Assembly: GCA_017454905.1 (NCBI GenBank)
Contig: JAFTCB010000007.1
Span: 62,001-126,000 of the forward strand
Direction: 5' to 3'
DNA from: Bacteroidales bacterium
Lineage (GTDB): Bacteria; Bacteroidota; Bacteroidia; Bacteroidales; UBA932
Length of the DNA stretch: 64,000 nt
Shown here in pieces: positions 1-8,732 of the stretch; positions within the stretch are counted from its first letter, which is position 1, and each line of letters starts with the position of its first letter. The translations under genes were made by a program, and so were the position numbers. The notes under the pieces were generated by a model that was not told where the DNA came from, made no database searches, and worked only from the letters and a program-made list of their open reading frames with translations.

Positions 1-232
1 GTTCGCCGGTGTGGAGCTTGACGCCCACGCGGCCGGAGATGTCTCCGTTCACCTGCTCATAGGCCTGGATGAGGCCTTCGGCAGAGAGGTTGCGGGTGAA
101 ATAGACGGTGGATTCCTCTCCGGTACGCTGGTCATAGGGAAGGTACTTGCTTCCGTCCGGAGCTTGTGTCTGTGTCTGCGGTGCGCCGCAGGCAGCGAAA
201 AGACAGGGGAGTAGCATAAGGATTCTTTTCAT
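1..232 (-). CDS. DUF362-like lipoprotein, N-terminal part (runs off left edge)
   Basis: Only the first 77 codons are in the window. They begin with a lipoprotein signal peptide (MKRILMLLPCLFAACG, lipobox Cys at residue 15) followed by a linker and the segment VYFTRNLSAEGLIQAYEQ and VGVKLHTGE, which resembles the start of DUF362 (ferredoxin-like, uncharacterised) proteins of Bacteroidetes. The start is the ATG at 232; a second in-frame ATG lies five codons in. It follows the DUF5723 gene by 13 nt on the same strand and is probably the last visible member of that operon. The family assignment rests on a short segment and is moderate. Confidence 0.6.
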   Translation of the reverse strand, partial: MKRILMLLPCLFAACGAPQTQTQAPDGSKYLPYDQRTGEESTVYFTRNLSAEGLIQAYEQVNGDISGRVGVKLHTGE

Positions 233-245
233 ATTGTCTTGTGGG

Positions 246-1592
246 TTATAGATCAAAGGTGAGTCCCGCGGAGATGACGCTGTTCCAGGGTTTCAGGTGG
301 AGGCGCAGGCGGGGAATGCGTCCGCCGAAGCTGTCAGACATGCTGACATGCAGCCGGAATTTGTGGGCCCGGACCGAAGCGGCAAAGCCCCAGCTCATCC
401 CGTAGGTGCCGTAGCCGAAATTGGCATTGAGGTCCAGCCAGTCCAGCGGGTTCACGCTGGTGCCCAGGCGCGTCTCCCAGAAACGGGTGGTCCGGAAAGA
501 AGTCATGTGGCCCGTCAGGCCGACGGAGAGCCGGTCGTAGAAGGGCATGGCATATTTGATCCCCAGGTTGAAACCACTCGGGATCCCGTGCACACGGAAG
601 CGCTTGGCCTTGGGAACGAAAGTCGCAGATTCTTCCATGTCGGACATGAGGCCGGTGATCAGGCCCAGACCGTCTTCTGCGTCCATATCGTCCGCTTCGA
701 AGTCCGTGAACTCGTTCAAGGAGAAGGAAGTGGACACCTGGCCGCCCATGGTGTAGGCCCAGCACAGGAAACCCAGGTCGATGGTCGAAAGGGACAGCGT
801 CAGATAAGGGTTGGGCTGGATGAGAATGCCGAAATCAACGGCCAGGCCGGCGCCGCGGACCAGGGGGAGGCGGAACGGTTGTTTCTCATACTCCGGATAC
901 AGGAAGGTGCCGTTGTTCTTGGGCCTGCGCCGGAATGTCAGATCCAGCTCGCTGCTGAAGGACATGCGGATATCATCGTCCATCCCGATCTCCAGCTGCT
1001 TGACGACAGCGTCCATGGACGCCAGCCCGACCAGCAATTTGGTCCGGAACCCCACGGAGACGATGTCGCTCATCTTCCGGGTGTATCCGTATGCCAGCTC
1101 GGCATACATGTCCGAGTGGATCCGGGTATCGCTGAAATCAAAACTGGTCTGCTGGAGGCCGGTCTTCATGAGCACGAAGAGATCCTTGGGCAGGTTGACT
1201 CCGCCTCTGTTCCGGATGTTCAGCTCCACGTTATGACTGGCTTGGCCGCGGTGAAAACCGTAGGAGAAGAGGTTGAACGTGTTGTCGGTCAGGAGGTAAT
1301 TGTTCTTCTGCAGTTTGTCCAGAAGGGTCTGCGAGGAGACGGAATCGTGGAGGCCGGTCACAGTTTTCTTCCCGTAATCATACAGGAAAGTCGTGGCTCC
1401 CACGTTGGCCCGGGAGTTGATGTCGATGCCGCCGATGCCGATGAAGTCGCCGGCGGGTGCGATGGCGGGGTTGTAGCGATATGCTGTCGGAGAACCGGTC
1501 AGGAAAAAACTGTCGGTATTCGTGGTCTGGGCATGGATAGACACCAGTCCCAGACAGGCGGCCAGCAGGATCAGGATACTTCTTTTATGCAT
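246..1592 (-). CDS. DUF5723 family outer-membrane beta-barrel protein
   Basis: A 448-residue protein with a cleavable signal peptide (residues 1-21, ending in IHAQ). After the signal comes SFFLTGSPTAYRYNPAIAP, the usual opening of DUF5723 and PorP/SprF-like proteins in Bacteroidetes, then alternating amphipathic strands to a C-terminal SAGLTFDL that ends in an aromatic-containing beta strand. Expected location is the outer membrane; function is unknown. It lies 29 nt after the flavodoxin gene and 13 nt before the DUF362-like gene on the same strand, so the three could be co-transcribed. Family call by sequence resemblance only. Confidence 0.75.
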   Translation of the reverse strand: MHKRSILILLAACLGLVSIHAQTTNTDSFFLTGSPTAYRYNPAIAPAGDFIGIGGIDINSRANVGATTFLYDYGKKTVTGLHDSVSSQTLLDKLQKNNYLLTDNTFNLFSYGFHRGQASHNVELNIRNRGGVNLPKDLFVLMKTGLQQTSFDFSDTRIHSDMYAELAYGYTRKMSDIVSVGFRTKLLVGLASMDAVVKQLEIGMDDDIRMSFSSELDLTFRRRPKNNGTFLYPEYEKQPFRLPLVRGAGLAVDFGILIQPNPYLTLSLSTIDLGFLCWAYTMGGQVSTSFSLNEFTDFEADDMDAEDGLGLITGLMSDMEESATFVPKAKRFRVHGIPSGFNLGIKYAMPFYDRLSVGLTGHMTSFRTTRFWETRLGTSVNPLDWLDLNANFGYGTYGMSWGFAASVRAHKFRLHVSMSDSFGGRIPRLRLHLKPWNSVISAGLTFDL

Positions 1593-1621
1593 ATTCTCCG
1601 GGTCTCTGATCCGTCAACTGA

Positions 1622-2158
1622 TTAAAGGGATTCCGCCCAGGCTTGCAGTTCCGCGGCGGTGGAGGCGTTCCCCAGGACCTTGCCGTCTTTCCAGACGAGG
1701 GCGGGGTAGGCTTCCTTGAATTCGGCGTTCGCCTGCGACAGGTCGCTGCCGCCGGAAGTGGCGAAGAGGATGACGGTCTTGCCCGAGAGGTCGTAGCTTT
1801 CCAGGAAGGTGTTGATCTCGCGGGGAGCGGTGCCCCACCAGACCGGGAAGCCGACATAGATGGTGCTGTAGGAGGCCGCGTCCTGCAGGTCCTTCACGAT
1901 GGCCGGACGGCAGGCGGGATCCTTCATCTCCAGGCTGCTGCGCGATTCCTGGTCACGCCAGTCCAGATCGGCGTCGGTGTAGCGCGTTTCAGGCTGGATT
2001 TCATACAAAGTGGCACCCGTCGCTTCGGCAAGGGTGGCTGCTACCTTCGCGGTGGTGCCGGTCGCGGAGAAATAGGCGACCAGGACTTTCTCGCTCTTCT
2101 GGGCACAGCCCGTCAGGGCGAGTGCGCAGGCGATGATGGTCAGAAGTGTTTTTTTCAT
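1622..2158 (-). CDS. Flavodoxin-fold lipoprotein
   Basis: The 178-residue product has a lipoprotein signal (LALTGCAQ, Cys at 19) and then a complete flavodoxin domain: the FMN phosphate loop is seen as YFSATGTTAKVA (about residues 29-40), followed by VGFPVWWGTAPREINTFLE and a third loop FATSGGSDLS that contact the flavin in this family. Known relatives are small FMN electron carriers or NAD(P)H-dependent reductases. Being lipid-anchored suggests it works at the outer face of the inner membrane or in the periplasm, which is unusual for flavodoxins but common among Bacteroidetes homologues. It is 37 nt after deoD. Confidence 0.85.
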   Translation of the reverse strand: MKKTLLTIIACALALTGCAQKSEKVLVAYFSATGTTAKVAATLAEATGATLYEIQPETRYTDADLDWRDQESRSSLEMKDPACRPAIVKDLQDAASYSTIYVGFPVWWGTAPREINTFLESYDLSGKTVILFATSGGSDLSQANAEFKEAYPALVWKDGKVLGNASTAAELQAWAESL

Positions 2159-2195
2159 GATGGTATATTAAGGTTGATTGGATTCGTTGCGGGGA

Positions 2196-2903
2196 CTAGA
2201 CCAGCGAGAGCGCGACTTCCATCATCTGCGTGAAAGTGGTGCGTCGCTGTTCGGAAGTGGTGACCTCTCCGGTGAGGATGTGGTCGGAGATGGTGTTGAT
2301 GACAAGGGCCCGCCTGCCGGCGCGGGCGGCGTTCATGTAGAGGGCGGTTGCCTCCATCTCCACGGCCAGCACGCCCATCTTGCGCCATTTCTCGGTCTGC
2401 GGATTGTCGGAGTAGAAGACATCCGAGGACAGGACGTTGCCCACCTTGTAGCGGAAGCCCTGTTTCTCGCAGAAATCGGCAGCCTGTCTCAGCAGGCTGA
2501 AATCGGCGATCGGGGCGAAAGTGCCGGGCAGGCCGAACTGCGCGCCGTAGTTGGAATCGGTGCAGGCCCCCATCGCCAGCACGAGGTCGCCCAGGTGGAG
2601 GTCCGGATCATAGGCGCCGGCGGAACCGACGCGGATGATGGTCTGGACGCCGTAGAAGTTGAACAGCTCGTAGGTATAGATGCCGATGGAGGGGATGCCC
2701 ATGCCGTGGCCCATCACGCTGACACGCCGGCCCTTCCAGGTGCCGGTGAATCCGAGCATGCCGCGGACGTTGTTGAACTGTACGGGATCCTTCAGGAAGT
2801 TTTCGGCCATGAACTGGGCGCGGAGCGGATCTCCGGCCATGATGACAGTTTCGGCGATCTCGCCGTATTGGGCATTGATGTGCGGGGTAGGGATGTTTGC
2901 CAT
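2196..2903 (-). CDS. deoD: Purine nucleoside phosphorylase DeoD-type
   Basis: The 235-residue protein is a full-length hexameric-type purine nucleoside phosphorylase. It opens with [21 protein letters not shown] (ribose/phosphate site), has [16 protein letters not shown] and [16 protein letters not shown] (phosphate-binding Arg and Ser), [10 protein letters not shown] (the VEME ribose-site Glu) and the catalytic Asp in [11 protein letters not shown]. It cleaves purine (deoxy)nucleosides with phosphate, in nucleoside salvage in the cytoplasm, fitting the nearby cytidine deaminase gene. It starts at the only sensible ATG, just downstream of a palindrome containing a -7-like box. Confidence 0.96.
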   Translation of the reverse strand: MANIPTPHINAQYGEIAETVIMAGDPLRAQFMAENFLKDPVQFNNVRGMLGFTGTWKGRRVSVMGHGMGIPSIGIYTYELFNFYGVQTIIRVGSAGAYDPDLHLGDLVLAMGACTDSNYGAQFGLPGTFAPIADFSLLRQAADFCEKQGFRYKVGNVLSSDVFYSDNPQTEKWRKMGVLAVEMEATALYMNAARAGRRALVINTISDHILTGEVTTSEQRRTTFTQMMEVALSLV

Positions 2904-2909
2904 AAATAA

Positions 2910-2935
2910 TATCTTCGTACAAGAATACGAAGATA
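2910..2935. terminator. Perfect palindrome between mnmA and deoD (terminator and/or promoter)
   Basis: TATCTTCGTA, six-base spacer CAAGAA, then TACGAAGATA: a perfect 10-bp inverted repeat. Read on the minus strand it lies 22-47 nt after the mnmA stop and is followed by TTATTT, so it can end mnmA transcripts. Its minus-strand first arm TATCTTCG also differs from the -7 consensus TAnnTTTG by one base and sits 25 nt before deoD, so it may double as the deoD promoter. Confidence 0.5.
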
Positions 2936-2956
2936 CGAAAAAAAACTGAAATCTGA

Positions 2957-4231
2957 CTATTGCGCAATCACGCCGCTGCCGGGCATCTCCCCGTCAGGGG
3001 TGTACCAGACGGCGAACTGGCCGGGGGTGATGCTGCGCTGGGGCTGGTCGAAAAGGATGAAGAGGCCGTTCTCGCGCATCAGCAGCGTGGCATCCTGAAG
3101 GGGCTGGCGGTAGCGGATACGCACGCGGTAGCGGCGCTCCTCACCGACCTTCATCGCGAGGTCCGGCCGGATCCAGTGGATCTCGTCCGGGGCGATGCGC
3201 AGGCAGCTGCGCAGCAGGCCCGGATGGTTCTCTCCTTCACCGACATAGATGATGTTCCGCCCGATATCCATGGCGAGCACGAAGACCGGGTTGGCGTGGC
3301 CGCCGATGCCGAGTCCCTTACGCTGGCCGATGGTGTAGAACTGCGCCCCTTCGTGGCGGCCGATGCGTTTGGCCCAGGGGTTCTCCTTGTCGCGCGTCTT
3401 CTTGATATGGTGCTTGCCGGAGCGGTAGGTCTCCGTCTCGAAGCGGATGTCGGAATAATCGATGGGGGTGGACAATTCCTGGAGTTCCCCGTCGGTGAGG
3501 GCGGTGCCTTTCGCCGCCAGCTCCTGGTCGCGGCGGTACTTGGCGGAGTCGGCGTAGTAGGGGAGGTAGACTTCCACGACGTCGCCCTCGACGCTCTTGA
3601 GCTTCTGCTGGAGGAAGACCGGCAGGTCCACCTTGCCCACGAAGCAGATGCCCTGGGAGTCCTTTTTGTCGGCAGACGGGAGGTCCGCCTCCTTGGCGAG
3701 GCGCCGCACCTCCGGCTTGCAAAGGTCTCCGATGGGGAAGAGGGCTTTGGACAGCTGTTCCTGGTTCAGCTGGCAGAGGAAGTAGCTCTGGTCCTTGTTG
3801 GGATCGGTCCCCTCCAGGATGCGGCAGGTGCCGTCCGGCAGGGTTTCCTTGCGGCAATAGTGCCCGGTGGCCACGCAGTCCGCACCGAGGCGCTGCGCTG
3901 CCTCCAGGAAGGCGGCGAACTTGATCTCCCGGTTGCACAGGACGTCCGGGTTGGGCGTGCGGCCCTTGGCGTATTCGTCGAACATATAGTCCACGACGCG
4001 CTGCCGGTACACCTTGCTTAAGTCGATGAAATAGAATGGGATGCCAATCTTGCGGGCGACCATTTCCGCGACGAAGCGCTCTTCCTCCCACTCGCAGTCG
4101 CCGTGCAGGGTGCCCTCGGTGTCATGCCAGTTCTGCATGAACATCGCAAATACATCAAAACCCTGCCGCTTGAGCAGCAAGGCGGCCACGCTGGAGTCCA
4201 CGCCTCCGGAAAGTCCCACGCAAATCTTCAT
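2957..4231 (-). CDS. mnmA: tRNA-specific 2-thiouridylase MnmA
   Basis: The protein (424 residues) thiolates U34 of Lys, Glu and Gln tRNAs, with ATP. Visible: the PP-loop GLSGGVDSS at residues 6-14, the two catalytic cysteines Cys99 (in [12 protein letters not shown]) and Cys196 (in [10 protein letters not shown]), the family motif [14 protein letters not shown] at about 298-311 and the C-terminal beta-barrel domain. It is longer than the usual 350-370 residues because about 50 extra residues (roughly 218-292, charged, with [10 protein letters not shown] and [13 protein letters not shown]) sit between the Cys196 loop and [10 protein letters not shown]. The start is the ATG at 4231, seven nt after a good -7 box. 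Confidence 0.95.
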   Translation of the reverse strand: MKICVGLSGGVDSSVAALLLKRQGFDVFAMFMQNWHDTEGTLHGDCEWEEERFVAEMVARKIGIPFYFIDLSKVYRQRVVDYMFDEYAKGRTPNPDVLCNREIKFAAFLEAAQRLGADCVATGHYCRKETLPDGTCRILEGTDPNKDQSYFLCQLNQEQLSKALFPIGDLCKPEVRRLAKEADLPSADKKDSQGICFVGKVDLPVFLQQKLKSVEGDVVEVYLPYYADSAKYRRDQELAAKGTALTDGELQELSTPIDYSDIRFETETYRSGKHHIKKTRDKENPWAKRIGRHEGAQFYTIGQRKGLGIGGHANPVFVLAMDIGRNIIYVGEGENHPGLLRSCLRIAPDEIHWIRPDLAMKVGEERRYRVRIRYRQPLQDATLLMRENGLFILFDQPQRSITPGQFAVWYTPDGEMPGSGVIAQ

Positions 4232-4239
4232 AATTGCTG

Positions 4240-4276
4240 CAAAGATACGACTTTCGCGGAAAAATTCTTACCTTTG
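4240..4276. promoter_or_regulatory. Divergent promoters of mnmA and cdd
   Basis: Two exact matches to the Bacteroidetes -7 box TAnnTTTG point away from each other: TATCTTTG on the minus strand at 4240-4247 (8 nt from the mnmA ATG) and TACCTTTG on the plus strand near 4269-4276 (20 nt from the cdd ATG). Confidence 0.7.
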
Positions 4277-4296
4277 AAAGGATTAACCACACAGCT

Positions 4297-4770
4297 ATGA
4301 CCGAACACGCAATCCACATCTCCTACCAGGAGTACGAATCGATCGAAGAACTCAATCCGGAGGACCGCGAACTGGCTGCCGAGGCCGTACAGGCGATGCA
4401 GAGTGCCTATGCGCCGTATTCGCATTTCCACGTGGGTGCCGCCGTCCGGTTGTCCAACGGGATCATCGTCCGGGGATCCAACCAGGAGAATGCCGCTTTC
4501 CCGTCCGGGCTCTGTGCCGAGCGGACGGCGATGTTCGCCGCCAGCGCCCAATATCCCGACGCGGACATGCTCAGCATCGCCATTGCGGGCGGGCCGGAGG
4601 GGCTGCTGGACCGTGTGCCCGCCACGCCCTGCGGGGCCTGCCGCCAGGTGATGGCCCAATATCAGGTCAAGTCCGGCAAACCGATGTCCATCCTGATGGT
4701 CGCTTCCGGGCAGGTCCTGAAATTTGAGAAAGTGGACGATATTCTCCCGTTAATTTTCAAAAGCATTTGA
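4297..4770 (+). CDS. cdd: Cytidine deaminase
   Basis: A 157-residue homotetramer-type cytidine deaminase that converts (deoxy)cytidine to (deoxy)uridine. The substrate motif YAPYSHFHVGAAV, the zinc site with catalytic Glu in GLCAERTAMF, and the second zinc motif TPCGACRQVM are all present, and the length is normal. The frame is open further upstream to 4234, but that extension covers the -7 box at 4269-4276, so the ATG at 4297 is the start. The promoter of the SRP RNA begins inside its last codons. Confidence 0.95.
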   Translation: MTEHAIHISYQEYESIEELNPEDRELAAEAVQAMQSAYAPYSHFHVGAAVRLSNGIIVRGSNQENAAFPSGLCAERTAMFAASAQYPDADMLSIAIAGGPEGLLDRVPATPCGACRQVMAQYQVKSGKPMSILMVASGQVLKFEKVDDILPLIFKSI

Positions 4771-4786
4771 TTTTTTGTTATCTTTG
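4754..4786 (+). promoter_or_regulatory. Promoter of SRP RNA
   Basis: TATCTTTG at 4779-4786 is an exact -7 box and lies 4 nt before the first base of the RNA stem. A T-rich TTTTC at 4754-4758 sits about 20 nt upstream, where the -33 element is expected. Most of the promoter overlaps the last codons of cdd. Confidence 0.65.
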
Positions 4787-4790
4787 TGGC

Positions 4791-4887
4791 GGGAAAGTCG
4801 TACACGACCAGCTCCCTCTGAATTCCCCCAGGGCCGGAAGGCAGCAAGGGTAGGAGGTCGTAGCGGTGCGATGTGCTAAGCTTTCCC
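4791..4887 (+). ncRNA. ffs: Small (4.5S-type) signal recognition particle RNA
   Basis: The near-universal SRP domain IV apical motif is present as GGGCCGGAAGGCAGCAAGGG around 4831-4850. The flanking sequence folds into one long hairpin: the 5' end GGGAAAG (from 4791) pairs with CTTTCCC at the 3' end (4881-4887), and GACCAGCTCC pairs with GGAGGTCG-type sequence on the other arm. A T-run (TTTTTTATTT) follows directly and would terminate transcription. The RNA binds Ffh and helps target membrane and secreted proteins. About 97 nt, normal for the small bacterial form. Confidence 0.93.
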
Positions 4888-4903
4888 TTTTTTATTTCCT
4901 CTT

Positions 4904-6799
4904 ATGAAAAGAATCCTTTCCCTGTTGTTCGCGGCGGCCCTGACGGCGGCCTGCAGCGGACCGGCTCCGCAAGCGGGCTATCCGATCGGGCAGGTGCCCT
5001 TCACCGATGTCAAGGTCTCCGATGCATTCTGGGGACGGCGCCTGAAGGCCAGCCGCGAGGTGACCATCCCGCTGGCTTTCAGCAAATGCGAGGAGACGGG
5101 GCGTTATGAGAATTTCGTGCGGGCCACGAAGCCGGATTCTACCTATCATGTGGGCGGATTCTCCTTCGACGATACCGATGTCTACAAGACCATCGAAGGG
5201 GCCAGCTACCTGCTCCAGACCTATCCGGATGCGAAGCTGGAGGCCTATATCGACAGCGTCCTGGTGCTCGTGGCGGCGGCCCAGGAGCCGGACGGCTACC
5301 TGAATACCGCCCGCCAGATGAATCCCTGGCATCCGCACCAGTGGATGGGCCCGGAGCGCTGGTCCCAGGTGGAGGAACTCAGCCACGAGTTCTACAACCT
5401 CGGCCACATGGTCGAAGGCGCCGTGGCGCATTGGCAGGCCACGGGCAAACGCAATTTCCTGGATATCGCGATCCGCTATGCAGACTGCGTCTGCGCTGCG
5501 ATCGGGGACGGGGAGGGACAGGTGGCCCGCGTGCCCGGGCACCAGATCGCCGAGATGGCCCTGTGCAAACTGTACCTGGCGACCGGGGATGCCAAATACC
5601 TTGCCCAGGCGAAGTACTTCCTGGACAAGCGGGGCCGCACGGCGCACCGCGATCCCTACAACCAGTCGCACCTGCCTGTCCTGGAGCAGGATGAGGCGGT
5701 GGGACATGCCGTCCGCGCCGAGTACATGTATTCGGGCATGGCGGACGTGGCGGCGCTGACGGGCGAGCAGGCTTACATCGATGCGATCGACCGTATCTGG
5801 GAGAATATCGTCACCAAGAAACTGTACCTGACGGGCGGCGTCGGTTCGCGCCATGCCGGGGAAGCCTTCGGCGACAACTACGAACTGCCAAACCTCTCCT
5901 CCTACTGCGAGACCTGCGCGGCGATCGGCAATGTCTATACCAACTACCGGATGTTCCTGCTGCACGGCGACGCCAAATACATCGACGTGCTGGAGCGGAC
6001 GCTCTATAACGGCGTGATCTCCGGCGTCTCGCTGGACGGCGGCGCCTTCTTCTACCCGAACCCGCTGGAATCCGACGGCCGCCACCACCGGCAGGCCTGG
6101 TTCGGCTGCGCCTGCTGCCCTTCGAACATCTGCCGTTTCATCCCGTCCGTGCCCGGCTACGTCTATGCCGCCAAGGACCGGGACCTCTATGTCAACCTCT
6201 ATATGGACAATACGGTGACGCACCGCCTCGGCGGGAAAGAGGTCACCGTCTCCCAGCATACGGACTATCCCTGGAGCGGCGCGGTGCGCCTGACGGTGGA
6301 TGCCAACAAGGCCGGGCGCTTCACCCTGCGTCTGCGCATTCCGGGCTGGGCGCGCGGCGAGGTGGTGCCGGGTGACCTGTACGCATTTGCCGACAGCAAG
6401 CCGGCAGACTGGTCGGTCCGCCTGAACGGGGAGACCCTGTCCGGCGAGCTGCAGGACGGCTATTTCTGCATCACGCGGGACTGGAAGGCCGGTGACGAGG
6501 TCGCGTTGGCGTTCCCGATGGAGCCACGGTTCGTGCGCGCCAACGAGGCGGTGGAGGCCGACCGCGGCCGCCTGGCCGTCGAGTGCGGTCCGCTGGTGTA
6601 CTGCGCCGAGTGGCCGGACAATGCCGGCGATGTGCTGGAAGCGCAGGTCTCCGCCGCGGATGAGCTGACGCCGGAGTTCCGCGAGGACCTGCTCTGCGGT
6701 GTCCGCGTGATCCGGGACGGCGAGCTGACGCTGATCCCTTATTATGCCTGGAACCACCGGGGTGCCGGGCACATGGAAGTCTGGATGAAGGAGAAATAG
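4904..6799 (+). CDS. Glycoside hydrolase family 127 lipoprotein (beta-L-arabinofuranosidase type)
   Basis: A 631-residue lipoprotein (signal MKRILSLLFAAALTAAC, Cys17) with a full GH127 (formerly DUF1680) catalytic domain. The family's zinc/thiolate site is conserved: Glu336 and Cys338 in SSYCETCAAIGN, and Cys404-Cys405 in FGCACCPSNICR, the first of the pair being the expected nucleophile. Characterised GH127 enzymes release beta-L-arabinofuranose from plant glycans; related specificities are possible. Expected location is the periplasm or outer membrane. The start is the ATG at 4904, 16 nt after the SRP RNA terminator; the stop is directly followed by the next ATG, so the two genes are translationally coupled. 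Confidence 0.9.
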   Translation: MKRILSLLFAAALTAACSGPAPQAGYPIGQVPFTDVKVSDAFWGRRLKASREVTIPLAFSKCEETGRYENFVRATKPDSTYHVGGFSFDDTDVYKTIEGASYLLQTYPDAKLEAYIDSVLVLVAAAQEPDGYLNTARQMNPWHPHQWMGPERWSQVEELSHEFYNLGHMVEGAVAHWQATGKRNFLDIAIRYADCVCAAIGDGEGQVARVPGHQIAEMALCKLYLATGDAKYLAQAKYFLDKRGRTAHRDPYNQSHLPVLEQDEAVGHAVRAEYMYSGMADVAALTGEQAYIDAIDRIWENIVTKKLYLTGGVGSRHAGEAFGDNYELPNLSSYCETCAAIGNVYTNYRMFLLHGDAKYIDVLERTLYNGVISGVSLDGGAFFYPNPLESDGRHHRQAWFGCACCPSNICRFIPSVPGYVYAAKDRDLYVNLYMDNTVTHRLGGKEVTVSQHTDYPWSGAVRLTVDANKAGRFTLRLRIPGWARGEVVPGDLYAFADSKPADWSVRLNGETLSGELQDGYFCITRDWKAGDEVALAFPMEPRFVRANEAVEADRGRLAVECGPLVYCAEWPDNAGDVLEAQVSAADELTPEFREDLLCGVRVIRDGELTLIPYYAWNHRGAGHMEVWMKEK

Positions 6800-8158
6800 A
6801 TGAAGTCGGAGATCGTTGTCATTGGAGGGGGAGCCTCGGGCTTGATGGCGGCTTATCATGCCGCCAGGACCCTCGTGGATGCCGGACTGGCCGCGCAGGT
6901 CACGCTCCTGGAGAAGATGCCGCGTCCGGCCCGCAAGGTGATGATCACCGGGAAGGGACGCTGTAATTTTACGAACGTGAAGGACTGGAACGAGTTCTCC
7001 GCGCACGTCCGCTCGAAGGCGAATTTCGTGAAGTCGGCGTTTTACAACCTGCCCTCGCAGGCTGTCGTAGACTGGTTCGAGGGCTTCGGGATGCCGACTG
7101 TCGTGGAGCGCGGCGACCGGGCGTTCCCGGCCTCGCACCACGCCTCGGACGTCGTTGATACCCTCGTCGCCGCCTGCCACTCGCTCGGCGTCAAGATCGT
7201 CACCGAGGCGGAAGTCGCCTCGATAGAGCCGGGCTTCACCGTGACGCTGACCGATGGCCGGGAATGGAAATGCGCGCGGCTGATCGTGGCGACGGGCGGC
7301 CTGAGCTACCCGACGACCGGTTCGACCGGCGACGGCCTGCGCTGGGCGGAGGCCCTCGGCCACCGGATCGTGCCGACCTTCCCTTCGCTGACGGCCCTGG
7401 TCCCGAGGGGCTACAAACTGACGGAAGACAAAGACCTGCACATCGACCGCAGCACCCCGCTCTCCGAGCTCGGACAGTCCCTGTGCGGCGTCCAGCTCAA
7501 GAACATCCAGCTGTCCCTAAGCATCGAGGGCACCGAAACGGACAGTGAATTCGGCGACATCGACTTCACCGACGGCGGCCTCGAGGGACCGGTGGGCTTC
7601 CAGCTCAGCCGCAAGGCTGTCAAGGCCCTCGTGAACGGCTCGCGCGTGTCGCTGGTCCTGGACCTCAAGCCGGGCGTCGATCTGACGGAACTGACCGTCC
7701 GCGTCAAAGAACTCTGGGCGGAAATCGAAAAGGACCCGCGTTCCCGACACGTCCGCGAGAAGGAACGCTGCCGCATCCTGCTGGGCAAACTGATGCCCTG
7801 GGATCTTATTCCGGGATTCACTGCGACGCATCCCGAAATCATCACCCTGGAGCGGCGGGGGAGAGCGGATACCAAGGTCTGGGTCAATCTGGTCAGCATT
7901 GCCAAGGCGCTGAAAGCCTGGCAATTCGAGATAGTCGGATACGTTGGCTACGAACGCGCGGTGGTCACGGCCGGCGGCGTCTCGACCGACGATTTCGTCG
8001 CCAAGACGATGGAATCCCGGGTCGTCCCCGGTCTCTATCTCTGCGGAGAGGTGCTGGACATCGACGCAGACACCGGCGGTTACAATCTCCAGCTGGCCTT
8101 CTCGACCGGCGCCCTCGCGGGGCTGAATGCCGCCAAATCCCTGCCGTCCGTCGATTGA
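6800..8158 (+). CDS. HI0933/YhiN-like FAD-dependent oxidoreductase
   Basis: The 452-residue flavoprotein has an N-terminal dinucleotide-binding loop VVIGGGASGLMAAYHA (residues 5-20), the family signature KVMITGKGRCNFTN (about 47-60), ATGGLSYPTTGSTGDG (about 165-180) and the C-terminal FAD motif GLYLCGEVLDIDADTGGYN. Members of this family (also called aminoacetone oxidase family) have no firmly established physiological substrate. Length is normal though slightly longer than the E. coli protein. It begins immediately after the GH127 stop and is followed by a rho-independent terminator. Confidence 0.9.
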   Translation: MKSEIVVIGGGASGLMAAYHAARTLVDAGLAAQVTLLEKMPRPARKVMITGKGRCNFTNVKDWNEFSAHVRSKANFVKSAFYNLPSQAVVDWFEGFGMPTVVERGDRAFPASHHASDVVDTLVAACHSLGVKIVTEAEVASIEPGFTVTLTDGREWKCARLIVATGGLSYPTTGSTGDGLRWAEALGHRIVPTFPSLTALVPRGYKLTEDKDLHIDRSTPLSELGQSLCGVQLKNIQLSLSIEGTETDSEFGDIDFTDGGLEGPVGFQLSRKAVKALVNGSRVSLVLDLKPGVDLTELTVRVKELWAEIEKDPRSRHVREKERCRILLGKLMPWDLIPGFTATHPEIITLERRGRADTKVWVNLVSIAKALKAWQFEIVGYVGYERAVVTAGGVSTDDFVAKTMESRVVPGLYLCGEVLDIDADTGGYNLQLAFSTGALAGLNAAKSLPSVD

Positions 8159-8177
8159 CGCCTGCCGCTTGATATCC

Positions 8178-8210
8178 CCCGTCCGTTCACCCCGAGCGGA
8201 CGGGCTTTTT
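8178..8210 (+). terminator. Rho-independent terminator after the flavoprotein gene
   Basis: CCCGTCCG (8178-8185) pairs with CGGACGGG (8197-8204) around an 11-nt loop, followed by CTTTTT. It separates the housekeeping genes from the accessory block. Confidence 0.85.
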
Positions 8211-8233
8211 GTTTGGAAAGAGCAGAAAATGTT

Positions 8234-8241
8234 TATTTTTG
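8234..8241 (+). promoter_or_regulatory. Promoter of the first (decayed) cassette
   Basis: TATTTTTG matches TAnnTTTG exactly, with TTTG at 8212-8215 about 18 nt upstream as a possible -33 element. It drives the remnant Sel1-like gene (ATG 8270) and probably the intact TerB gene behind it. Confidence 0.6.
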
Positions 8242-8269
8242 TATTTTGATAACACACATCCAATCAGCC

Positions 8270-8702
8270 ATGAAGAGAGAGTGGCGTTTTCTGGTCATAG
8301 ACGTGGATTACCATCCCTGTGATCCCGGTAGCACCAAATGGTTCTGCGAAAGGGCCCGCTACCGGAAGGCCGACCTGCAGGCAGGCCGCGCCCTCCGGTA
8401 TGAAGATCCCAGCGGGCTGCTTGCGGGGATCCGCCTGGTGCTGCCTGCTGGGGGCCGATATGAGCGAAGAGGCATTCATCTCCCTCCCGGAAGACAAGTG
8501 CAAGCAGCTGCCCCGGGAATTGAAGGACCGGCTGCTCCGGGGTGTAAAGAAGGGCGTCGGACGCTGCGCGTATTATCTGGGTGAGCTGTACGCCTTCGGC
8601 TCCCTGGGCTTCCCGGAGGACCGGGAGGAAATCGAAGCATACTGGCTGCCCGCGGAAGACGATGCCCGGGACGACGACGGCCGCTGGGATGCTTATGCCT
8701 GA
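8270..8702 (+). pseudogene. Decayed copy of the Sel1-like gene at 11481 (two internal deletions, frameshift)
   Basis: From the ATG at 8270 the frame reads a clear homologue of the first 56 residues of the 475-residue protein at 11481 (shared VDYHPCDPG, YEDP, GIR). After about 8437 homology continues in another frame: DMSEEAFISLPEDK through GRCAYYLGELYAFGSLGF matches residues near 325-375 of the intact protein, and EIEAYWLP...DDGRWDAYA matches its last 20 residues. So about 270 and then about 80 codons have been lost, the first loss also shifting the frame. Neither short open frame is likely to be functional alone. The intact neighbour downstream (TerB protein) shows the copy was once a working operon. 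Confidence 0.85.
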
Positions 8703-8732
8703 GACAGTATCAACCACTAAATGATTCTTTAT

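Noticed and set aside
4892-7441. 849-residue minus-strand open frame opposite the GH127 and flavoprotein genes
   Set aside because: It is antisense to two clear genes with catalytic motifs, its composition (His/Arg/Val rich, no motif) is that of a GC-rich shadow frame.
8270-8702. Programmed frameshift joining the two halves of the Sel1-like remnant
   Set aside because: Joining the frames would still leave about 270 and 80 codons missing relative to the intact gene, and no slippery heptamer is visible at the junction.
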